From NCBI GenBank assembly GCA_965230065.1, contig OZ245942.1, positions 4,092,001-4,156,000 of the forward strand: a DNA stretch of 64,000 nt. Reading direction: 5' to 3'. This document shows, piece after piece, positions 36,572 to 43,708 of this stretch. Position numbers and translations under genes: made by a program. Positions within the stretch are counted from its first letter, which is position 1, and each line of letters opens with the position of its first letter. The notes beneath the pieces are model-generated. The model saw nothing but the letters and a program-made list of their open reading frames with translations, made no database searches and had not been told where the DNA came from. The stretch comes from G965230065 sp965230065 (GTDB taxonomy: Bacteria; Bacteroidota; Bacteroidia; Cytophagales; Cyclobacteriaceae).

Positions 36572-36583
36572 TTGTATATACAA
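36572..36583. promoter_or_regulatory. Candidate MarR operator palindrome
   Basis: TTGTATATACAA is a perfect 12-base palindrome 18 bases before the marR start codon. The same core word occurs before the nitroreductase gene at 36075-36085. Autoregulation by MarR is inferred. Confidence 0.55.
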
Positions 36584-36654
36584 CTGTTATTTTGTGAAAA
36601 AAGTTTCATATTGAAATGAAAAACGAAGAGGTTTGGGAAATTTGGGAAACATAA

Positions 36655-36702
36655 AACTTTGACAAAGCTATTGCCAATGCGCAAGTCAGCTTTGTCAAAG
36701 TT
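36655..36702 (-). repeat. AACTTTG hairpin repeat, copy 2
   Basis: Perfect 15-base arms (AACTTTGACAAAGCT against AGCTTTGTCAAAGTT) with an 18-base loop, 11 bases behind the stop of the adjacent lipoprotein gene and followed by TTTT on the minus strand. It shares its arm sequence with the element at 24720-24787 behind dapA, so it is part of a repeat family probably serving as terminators. Confidence 0.65.
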
Positions 36703-36713
36703 GGTTATTGTTT

Positions 36714-37313
36714 CTATTCCGGGGCAGGAGGTGTAATCATGATATGCGCCCTGTGCGTGCCCGGGTCCATAATCCAGGGCCCGCCTGGTACAATGGGTTT
36801 GAGGGGAAGACCCGAAGATTCAGGTGTGGCATAAGGAATATACACCACATAACGGTAACGTGCGCCTGTAACCTCACCAGTGGCAGGGTCATATTTTCCT
36901 TCTTTTCCTTCCAATAAGTGCAAGGTGGTGGGTTGTTCAGGCATTTTTAGCGTGCCTGCCTTCACTTCTTCTTCCCGCATATCAAAAATTTCAGTACCTG
37001 ATTTTCCTTCTTCCCTCAGTGCCCGGCCTCTTGCCATAAAAGGTTCCAAATCTTTGTGGTAACAGGCCACACCAAAACTTTCACGGCTGGGGTCATCGGC
37101 AAGGCATACCAGGTCATTGGTACCTTCGCGCAGGGTAATTATTTTTCCTGAAGCATCATAACCGAGTACTGTAGCGCCTTCACGCAAATCTTCAGGGGCG
37201 GCCATCACTGCGGCTCCTATTTGTCCTTCCTTATCAGGAATTTCCTGGGCACACCCTGATGTAGTAATTAAGCAAATAGCGAACAGGGCAAAAATATTTT
37301 TTGTTTGATACAT
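36714..37313 (-). CDS. Lipoprotein of unknown function
   Basis: A 199-residue protein. The ATG at 37313 begins a clear lipoprotein signal (ALFAICLITTSGC, lipid on Cys21); an upstream ATG 33 bases earlier would weaken it. The mature part contains a paired-charge region (LEPFMARGRALREEGKSGTE) and a C-terminal beta-rich half with TGARYRYVVYIPYATPESSG and PWIMDPGTHRAHIMITPP. No family is recognised. It stands alone, with the hairpin repeat right behind it. Confidence 0.75.
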   Translation of the reverse strand: MYQTKNIFALFAICLITTSGCAQEIPDKEGQIGAAVMAAPEDLREGATVLGYDASGKIITLREGTNDLVCLADDPSRESFGVACYHKDLEPFMARGRALREEGKSGTEIFDMREEEVKAGTLKMPEQPTTLHLLEGKEGKYDPATGEVTGARYRYVVYIPYATPESSGLPLKPIVPGGPWIMDPGTHRAHIMITPPAPE

Positions 37314-37561
37314 GGGCAGTAGTTTTAATGGGTTGATACCATGCAATATAAAAAAATATGCCGGATAATGCTGTGGGGCAAAGTAGTTTTATGGTTAGGC
37401 GGCTTCGGTTATGGGGCCCAACAATAAATACCTGCACAAGAGTAGCCCTTAGCCTCAAGCATAAGCCCAGTGAGGAGTTTCTTGTGGCTTGTGGCTAAAA
37501 GCTAATTGCTCTTAATTTCTACACCGTAGGCTGTGTCTGATGAATCTAAATCAATCCATAT

Positions 37562-37606
37562 ATCGGTCTGACGGCTACTTGCAAGCATAAGAGCCATCGG
37601 GCCGCT
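37562..37606 (-). repeat. ATCGGTC hairpin repeat, copy 2
   Basis: Arms ATCGGTCTGACGGCT and AGCCATCGGGCCGCT pair imperfectly around a short loop that shares AAGCATAAGAGC with the loop end of copy 1 at 18714-18772. It sits 21 bases behind the tyrS stop codon. The inner stem shows one paired substitution relative to copy 1. Confidence 0.5.
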
Positions 37607-37627
37607 TGGTTATTTATCAAAAATTGC

Positions 37628-38932
37628 CTAAACCACCCTAATCAAAAATCGGTTTTTCTTTCCTTTATTTACCAGCAGGTATTCGCTCCGAAGGAGGTCA
37701 TAAGTAACCGCCTCATTAGGGTCGGTTACTTTAGAAAGATTGATACTTACTCCTCCCCCCTGAATCATTCGCCGGGCTTCGCCTTTTGAACTGAAAATTT
37801 TGCCTGAGGTAACATCGGCTAAAAGTTCGGTTACGTTGCCTGTGTTTTCAAACTCTCCTTTGGTAACCTCCACCTGGGGAACTCCTTTAAATACCGAGAG
37901 TAATGTTCTTGCATCCAGGCTTTCCAGATCTTCTTTGGTAGATTTCCCGAAGAGTATTTGTGAAGCTTTTACGGCTTTTTCATATTCTTCTTTGGAATGG
38001 ATGCGCGTGGTGAGTTCTTCGGCCATCGCTTTTTGCAAAATACGCAAATGGGGTGCCTGGGTGTGTTCTTGCTCCAGGGCTTCTATTTCTTCACGGCTTT
38101 TTAAAGTAAATACCCTGATGAGCTTTCCGCAATCTTCATCAGCGGCATTGAGCCAAAACTGATAAAACTCATAAGGGGAAGTCATGGCTGGATCGAGCCA
38201 GATATTGCCTCCTTCTGATTTTCCAAACTTGGTGCCATCGGTTTTGGTAACGAGTGGTGCGGTTAGGGCAAATGCTTCACCCTCAGCTTTGCGGCGGATA
38301 AACTCAGTGCCTGTTGTGATATTGCCCCATTGGTCAGAGCCACCCATTTGCAGTTTTACCCCTTTGTTTTTGTAGAGATGATAAAAATCGTACCCTTGCA
38401 GCAGTTGATAAGAAAACTCGGTAAATGACAGGCCCGTTTCCATTCTGTTTTTTACCGAATCTTTGGCAATCATGTAATTGATGGTGATATGCTTGCCCGC
38501 ATCGCGCAAAAAATCCAGGAAGCCGATTCCTTTAAACCACTCATAATTGTTCACAATTTCGGCAGCATTTTCCCCGCAGTCAAAGTCCAGGAATTTGCTT
38601 AGCTGCTTTTTGATACCCTCCTGGTTTTGACGGAGTGTATCCACGTCCAGCAGGTTTCTTTCTGCCGATTTACCCGAAGGATCGCCGATCATACCGGTGG
38701 CGCCTCCCACCAAAGCTAGGGGCTTGTGCCCGGCCAACTGAAAATGCTTTAGCACCATGATGGTGGCCAAATTGCCAATATGAAGGGATACTGCAGTGGG
38801 GTCGAAGCCAATATAGGCTGCTGTCATTTCTTTCTGTAGTAGCTCTTCGGTACCGGGCGTCATATCGTGGATCATGCCCCGCCAGCGGAGTTCGGCAATA
38901 AAATCTTTTGTTGCAGTAGTATTTGCACTCAT
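37628..38932 (-). CDS. tyrS: Tyrosyl-tRNA synthetase
   Basis: A 434-residue class I aminoacyl-tRNA synthetase that charges tRNA-Tyr. The HIGH-type motif is FDPTAVSLHIGNL near residue 45. The GGATGMIGDPSG segment and the tyrosine-binding TEFSYQLLQGYDFYHL follow. The KMSKS-type loop is KFGKSEGGNIWL near 235. A C-terminal S4 RNA-binding domain is at about 365-430 (RRMIQGGGVSINLSKV). This is the bacterial TyrRS group of normal length. A promoter box lies about 60 bases before the start. No other tRNA gene or T-box-like leader is visible. Confidence 0.97.
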   Translation of the reverse strand: MSANTTATKDFIAELRWRGMIHDMTPGTEELLQKEMTAAYIGFDPTAVSLHIGNLATIMVLKHFQLAGHKPLALVGGATGMIGDPSGKSAERNLLDVDTLRQNQEGIKKQLSKFLDFDCGENAAEIVNNYEWFKGIGFLDFLRDAGKHITINYMIAKDSVKNRMETGLSFTEFSYQLLQGYDFYHLYKNKGVKLQMGGSDQWGNITTGTEFIRRKAEGEAFALTAPLVTKTDGTKFGKSEGGNIWLDPAMTSPYEFYQFWLNAADEDCGKLIRVFTLKSREEIEALEQEHTQAPHLRILQKAMAEELTTRIHSKEEYEKAVKASQILFGKSTKEDLESLDARTLLSVFKGVPQVEVTKGEFENTGNVTELLADVTSGKIFSSKGEARRMIQGGGVSINLSKVTDPNEAVTYDLLRSEYLLVNKGKKNRFLIRVV

Positions 38933-38989
38933 AGGTTGCTTTATTTCTTTAATTATTTTCTTATACCCAATGTAGAGTATGCAAGGTGC

Positions 38990-38997
38990 AAATATAG
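38990..38997 (-). promoter_or_regulatory. Candidate -7 box of the tyrS promoter
   Basis: On the minus strand the sequence reads TATATTTG, an exact match to TAnnTTTG, about 58 bases before the tyrS ATG. The -33 element is weak. Confidence 0.45.
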
Positions 38998-39059
38998 AAA
39001 GTTAGGCAGGAAGTAAAGTAATTTGAACGGCACAAACTGAGACTTGGGAAATTAACCAA

Positions 39060-40109
39060 TTACCGGAAGTGAAAGTAATCATCATTATGGTTCCGGTTAA
39101 GATAGCGTTGCTTAAAATCTTGAAACCGGGATTGTTTTAAAATTCCTACAGGCTCCATGTAAATACCGCCATCTCCAATTTTATCGAAAATACGGACTGC
39201 AAGGGTATTGTATTGGTTAAAAGAAAGAATGTCTTGCGGTAAAAAATATATGCGGTATTTTAGCCAGGATATGTCGTCCATGCTTAGTTTTCCATCAATG
39301 GTGATGCCGGTATTGCCAATCAGTTTGCCATTGACAAATACCTGGTCATAGTCATCAATTTTTCCGAGTATCAAATAATAGTCTTCACCTTTGAGGTTGG
39401 GGGTAAGGAAAAAAGTTTTCCGGTACCACCCCCATCCATCATAGCCAAAATAGCCCTGGTATTCCCATTTAGAGGGTACTAAGATGTTGTCCCAATCGGC
39501 ATCATCAAAATCTTTAGCCCTCCATTTCATATTATCAGATATATGAAACTTCCATATACCCCGCAGACTTATGTCAAATGTAAAGTCTTTATGATTGATA
39601 AACAGGCCTATTTTTCCATCAATGATGCCACCCTCAATTTGCCCATCGTATACTCTTACAGCAATCAGGTTTTTTCCTTCAAAATTCAGGTATTCTTCAG
39701 GGATGTAATACATGCGATAAGAGCGGTACGATGTGTTAAAGTTCGGGGGAAATGAACCGGTAAAACCAATAATGTGTCCGTTGACATACACCTCGTCTAC
39801 GTCATCAATATAGCCCAGGGAAAGATATAAGCTGGTGCCTTTGTGATAAGAAGAAACCTTAAAATTTTTCCGGTACCATGCGTATCCATCATACCCATGA
39901 AAGCCCTGGTTTTCCCAGGGGCCAGGCACCTGGATTTCATCCCAGTTTGTATCATCATAATGAGGGCTGACCCATTGAATATTATCTCCAATGTTAAATT
40001 TCCATTTACCCTCTAAACTCTGCACTTTTTCCCATTCACCAGCTACGGTATGTGTTACGATACCTGTCAAGGTCAGAAACACTAGTATACCTCGCTGAAT
40101 GTTTTTCAT
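39060..40109 (-). CDS. Secreted protein of two tandem GH2-like sugar-binding (jelly-roll) domains
   Basis: A 349-residue exported protein; the ATG at 40109 begins a signal peptide (MKNIQRGILVFLTLTGIVTH, cleavage near VAG). Two homologous domains of about 150 residues follow. Domain A has GKWKFNIGDN, DDTNWDEIQVPGPWENQGFH and YAWYRKNFKV. Domain B has GIWKFHISDN, DDADWDNILVPSKWEYQGYF and WGWYRKTFFL. Each ends with a VYVNG or VFVNG strand and an AVRVYD or AVRIFD strand. This is the beta-galactosidase-type sugar-binding fold found at the N-terminus of GH2 enzymes, here duplicated and without the TIM-barrel catalytic domain. It is probably a carbohydrate-binding protein. No operon partner is evident. 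Confidence 0.8.
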   Translation of the reverse strand: MKNIQRGILVFLTLTGIVTHTVAGEWEKVQSLEGKWKFNIGDNIQWVSPHYDDTNWDEIQVPGPWENQGFHGYDGYAWYRKNFKVSSYHKGTSLYLSLGYIDDVDEVYVNGHIIGFTGSFPPNFNTSYRSYRMYYIPEEYLNFEGKNLIAVRVYDGQIEGGIIDGKIGLFINHKDFTFDISLRGIWKFHISDNMKWRAKDFDDADWDNILVPSKWEYQGYFGYDGWGWYRKTFFLTPNLKGEDYYLILGKIDDYDQVFVNGKLIGNTGITIDGKLSMDDISWLKYRIYFLPQDILSFNQYNTLAVRIFDKIGDGGIYMEPVGILKQSRFQDFKQRYLNRNHNDDYFHFR

Positions 40110-40246
40110 CAAAAGAGACATATTACAAATATATACAAACGAGTGAATTAGCAATCGTTTGAAGTATCTGTACTAAAATTATTCCTAAAATAGAGTATGC
40201 AATAAGTGAGGTGGAATGGTGAAAAGTGAAGGCTACAAGAATAGCA

Positions 40247-40789
40247 TTATGGATGCGTTGTAGCTATAACACCCTGATTGTCGGCAGGAGCTTCTTTTTT
40301 TACAGTCAAAATGCCTATCTGTTTGTTGGCATAGTCAATTACAAAACCATACCGTTTCATCAAGTCTGAGCCTATAATTCCTGAAATCCTAATGGATGAT
40401 CGTTTATGAATCATTTGCACAAGGCTTGAAATATCTAAGGCCAGGTATCTGTTCATAACCCGCGAAGAGCCTACTTTTAGCTTTACGTTACGGGTGGAGT
40501 AAAGTGTGGTGATTCTACCGGAAAGTCCAACTACGGAGTGGTTATGGGAGTTGTTTTTCACCGTATCAAATCCATATTTTTTAGAATCCCTGGCATGAAG
40601 GATGGTAATGTCTGATCCGGTATCTACCAGAAAATAGGCACTTTTACCATTCAATGTTACTTCAATAATCGGCTTATAGGTAAGGTCAACAATTTTCAGG
40701 TATTCGTATACATAGTCACCTTTTCCTGAAAAATTGGAAAACAGAAATATTGACATTATGGCGAAGGATGATATTATTTTTGGGTTCAT
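40247..40789 (-). CDS. Retropepsin-like aspartic protease (clan AA)
   Basis: A 180-residue exported protein with a short signal peptide (MNPKIISSFAIMSIFLFSNF). The catalytic segment YFLVDTGSDITILHA (Asp56-Thr57-Gly58) is typical of single-domain retropepsin-like proteases, which act as dimers. A second hydrophobic pattern GIIGSDLMKRYGFVIDYANK near residue 140 matches the flap-side strands of the fold. Substrate and role are unknown; related bacterial proteins work in the periplasm. It stands alone, with promoter sequence not clearly recognisable. Confidence 0.8.
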   Translation of the reverse strand: MNPKIISSFAIMSIFLFSNFSGKGDYVYEYLKIVDLTYKPIIEVTLNGKSAYFLVDTGSDITILHARDSKKYGFDTVKNNSHNHSVVGLSGRITTLYSTRNVKLKVGSSRVMNRYLALDISSLVQMIHKRSSIRISGIIGSDLMKRYGFVIDYANKQIGILTVKKEAPADNQGVIATTHP

Positions 40790-40933
40790 ATCGGGATCGT
40801 ATCAAAAGTTTCATTTCAATTATTGATACAAATGAACCCAATGCAATATTACCCGGTGTCATAAATGGGTAAAGGGCTGTAATGTTGTGTAAAAAGTTGT
40901 CATGAGGCAATGGCTACAACCTCCAGGCAAAAC

Positions 40934-40971
40934 AAAATACCCGTTCAGAACCAGGTCATTCCGGGTATTTT
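40934..40971 (-). terminator. Terminator after the SDR gene
   Basis: A perfect ten-base stem (AAAATACCCG against CGGGTATTTT) with an 18-base loop; on the minus strand it is followed by TTTTGTTTTG. It lies about 30 bases behind the SDR stop codon and ends the sulfatase-SDR transcript. Confidence 0.75.
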
Positions 40972-41000
40972 AATGCTTTGAATAAAAATGGCAAGTGTTG

Positions 41001-41819
41001 TTACACGCCAGAAAACGAACTAAACCCTCCGTCTATCGGGATAATGGTACCCGTAACAAACTGAGAGGCGTCGCTGCACAAGTAGTGTACAATTCCGTTC
41101 AGTTCTTCGGCTTCCCCAAAGCGGTTCATGGGTGTGTTCCGTACAATATCATGGCCCCGCTCGGTAAGGGAGCCGTCTTCATTAGTGAGCAACCTGCGGT
41201 TTTGGTTGCCAATGAAAAAACCTGGGGCTATGGCATTCACGCGGATGCCATCCTCAAATTTCCGGGCCATTTCGGTAGCCATCCATTTGGTAAACATATC
41301 AATGCCCGACTTGGCCATGGAGTAACCCAAAACACGGGTAATGGCGTGAGAAGCTGCCATGGAAGAAACATTGATGATGCTGCCTTTTTGCTGGTCTGCC
41401 ATCACTTTGCCAAAAACCAGCGTAGGCAGTACCGAGCCCATCAGGTTTAAGTCAAGTACCTTTTTCAAATCACCCACAGAAACGTCAAATACCGTTTGGT
41501 CAGGAGCGATGGTAGCGCCGGGCAGGTTACCTCCGGCAGCGTTGATGAGCACATCAATGGTTCCCCACTTTTCTATGATTTTGTCACTGGCTTCTTTGAG
41601 TTTTTCTTCATCCAGCACATCTACGGCCAGGCCCAGGGCTTCGTGTCCTTCTGCTTTCAGGGCATCCACGCCGCTTTGTACCGTTTCTTCCCTTCGGCTG
41701 ATGATGACGATTTTAGCGCCTTCTTTGGCTAAATAACTGGCCATGGCACCACCCAGGGCACCTCCGCCTCCGGTGATGATGATTACTTTGTCTTGTACGT
41801 TGAATAGTTGATTTTTCAT
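41001..41819 (-). CDS. SDR oxidoreductase, D-mannonate oxidoreductase-like
   Basis: A 272-residue short-chain dehydrogenase. The NAD(P) motif TGGGGALGGAMA, the INAAGGNLPGA strand, the catalytic serine in NVSSMAASHA and the YSMAKSG tyrosine-lysine pair are all present. The large loop after NAAGGNLPGA and the GFFIGNQNRRLL segment fit the subgroup annotated as D-mannonate oxidoreductase (fructuronate reduction), a step of hexuronate breakdown. This assignment is from family memory, and other polyol or keto-sugar reductions are possible. It is the second gene behind a sulfatase (33 bases apart), which suggests they process the same sulfated or uronic-acid-bearing glycan. Confidence 0.85.
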   Translation of the reverse strand: MKNQLFNVQDKVIIITGGGGALGGAMASYLAKEGAKIVIISRREETVQSGVDALKAEGHEALGLAVDVLDEEKLKEASDKIIEKWGTIDVLINAAGGNLPGATIAPDQTVFDVSVGDLKKVLDLNLMGSVLPTLVFGKVMADQQKGSIINVSSMAASHAITRVLGYSMAKSGIDMFTKWMATEMARKFEDGIRVNAIAPGFFIGNQNRRLLTNEDGSLTERGHDIVRNTPMNRFGEAEELNGIVHYLCSDASQFVTGTIIPIDGGFSSFSGV

Positions 41820-41852
41820 TGTTTTTTTGTTTAACGAAATTTCAATTTCGTT

Positions 41853-43604
41853 TTACTGTATCTCAAAAGTCGCTTTTACTTCATCACTATGTTCAAAGCC
41901 GTAACGGATGGCTTTGGCCCTGACTGTCATCGATCCTTCTGTTAAGCGAATAGGGCCATTATACAAAAGCCAGTGCGGTTCTTCGCCTTCCTCGGTAGTG
42001 TAAGCAATGGAAGCTCCCTGGGTGGCGCAATACAGGCTGATGGTCATGGGGCCTTCGTAGGTTCCACCTTCATCAGCGATTTCTTTGTTTCGGTTGCCGG
42101 GGGCATTAGGTATAAAGTGAGGAATAGCAGTTTTAGGTTGTTCCCCTCCGGGCCACATAAATTCTTTCATCTGGTATTCAGAAAGATCACCCAAATCGCC
42201 CGATTCAACCCTCCATTCATCCAGCACTTTGCGCATGCGTTCTAATTCATTGGCATAGGCAGGGTCATTAACGAGGTTGTTAATTTCGTGAGGGTCGTTT
42301 TCACTATCGTATAATTCTTCCGGAGGACGGGTGTTTTGAAACCATAATTTTTGTGGCCCTTCCAGCTTGTCTTCGGCATGTAAACGGAGCAATTCTTCCA
42401 TGATGGGGCTGTTATTACGATAGGGCAACCACACAATATACGGCTTGTTAGGATAATAATTCCGGACATAACGGTACTTTTTATCCCGAACCGAGCGAAT
42501 CATATCATACGATTCGTCAAAACGGTCGCGTGCAGAGAATACATATTCCCTGGGTTCTTGTGTCTGATCACCCAAAAAGGGCTTGCCTTGCATGTGGTAT
42601 GGCACAGGAACCCCGGCCAGGGAAAGAACAGTTGGCCCCCAGTCTATCGAACTCATCATATCATCTACCACAGTGCCCGGTTCAATGACGCCCGGCCACT
42701 TTACGATAAAAGGCACTTCCGTACCAGAGTCGTACGTCCACCGTTTGCCCCGGGGCAGTCCGTCGCCGTGGTCGCTCCAAAAGAAAACGATGGTATTTTC
42801 AGCCAGCCCGTCTTCTTCCAGTTCCCGCAGTCGTTCTCCTACAATGGAATCCAGCTTGGCAATTTGGTCATACAAACGGGCAATGCTGCGGCGCACCGGA
42901 GGGGTATCGGGATAATAAGGAGGAACTTCCACTTTGGACGGGTCGGTTTTTACGGGTTCCTGCCAGGTTTTACTTTCATGGGTGAGGGTATAGTTGAATA
43001 CCGAAAAGAAAGGCTGGTCTTGGTCGGGCCGGTTGCGGTAGTGGGCGGTACTGCTGCTCTCATCCCAAATGGTGAGGGGCACATCGCTGAACCCGGCAAA
43101 CTGATAATCGGTTTTCGCATTATTGGTGCAGTAATACCCGGCAGCGCGAAGGTATTCGGTAAAGGCTTTTACATAATGTTGGGGCACGGCAGCGTAGGGG
43201 GTAGGCAGTTCGTCGGTACGTCCTTTGTGCGAAGTACGCATGTGCATGGTGCCCATGGTGGTTTGGTACATGCCTGTAATAATGGCCGAGCGGTTGGGCG
43301 CGCAAACCGGGGCCACTGTGTACACATTGGTGTATTTTGCGCCATCCGCTGCCAGTTGGTCAATATTGGGGGTATTGGCTACCGAATCCCCATAACAACC
43401 GATGCGCGGACTAATGTCTTCTGTAGAAATCCAGATGATGTTTGGTGGTGTGGTGGGTGATGCGAGTATAGGCGGATCGGGTATTTGGGTTTGTTCAGGG
43501 GCGGGGGCATCCTGGCATCCTGTCAACAAAACGATGGCCAATATTAAGCAATAACAGGCATACTTTAAATGAAATTGAAAAAACAGTGGAGTGGCTACTT
43601 TCAT
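41853..43604 (-). CDS. Lipoprotein sulfatase with C-terminal beta-sandwich
   Basis: A 583-residue arylsulfatase-type hydrolase (S1 family), expected to remove sulfate from a glycan. A lipoprotein signal ends in LLTGC (lipid on Cys30). The formylglycine site is CAPNR at 101-105 (C-x-P-x-R), a cysteine-type site that needs an FGE or anSME maturase encoded elsewhere. Metal-ligand regions ISTEDISPRIG and FWSDHGDGLPRGKRWTYDSG are visible. The last about 70 residues (SLYCATQGASIAYTTEEGEE, then VRAKAIRYGFEHSDEVKATF) resemble the CHB/HEX C-terminal or fibronectin-associated beta-domain. The neighbours are an SDR reductase downstream and a DUF5916 barrel upstream on the same strand. The exact sulfated substrate is unknown. 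Confidence 0.92.
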   Translation of the reverse strand: MKVATPLFFQFHLKYACYCLILAIVLLTGCQDAPAPEQTQIPDPPILASPTTPPNIIWISTEDISPRIGCYGDSVANTPNIDQLAADGAKYTNVYTVAPVCAPNRSAIITGMYQTTMGTMHMRTSHKGRTDELPTPYAAVPQHYVKAFTEYLRAAGYYCTNNAKTDYQFAGFSDVPLTIWDESSSTAHYRNRPDQDQPFFSVFNYTLTHESKTWQEPVKTDPSKVEVPPYYPDTPPVRRSIARLYDQIAKLDSIVGERLRELEEDGLAENTIVFFWSDHGDGLPRGKRWTYDSGTEVPFIVKWPGVIEPGTVVDDMMSSIDWGPTVLSLAGVPVPYHMQGKPFLGDQTQEPREYVFSARDRFDESYDMIRSVRDKKYRYVRNYYPNKPYIVWLPYRNNSPIMEELLRLHAEDKLEGPQKLWFQNTRPPEELYDSENDPHEINNLVNDPAYANELERMRKVLDEWRVESGDLGDLSEYQMKEFMWPGGEQPKTAIPHFIPNAPGNRNKEIADEGGTYEGPMTISLYCATQGASIAYTTEEGEEPHWLLYNGPIRLTEGSMTVRAKAIRYGFEHSDEVKATFEIQ

Positions 43605-43708
43605 AAATATAAACAAGGTAATCTGTGAAAAGCTTGCAATTTAAAAAAATTACCCTCTCTCCCATTAATGAAAGCAAATTTTCTGCTTATGCTATGAAAA
43701 ACATAGAT

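Noticed and set aside
42558..43460. A 300-residue plus-strand frame across the sulfatase gene
   Set aside because: It is antisense to a gene with intact catalytic motifs and a signal peptide. The composition (many His, Arg, Gly) is typical of a shadow frame.
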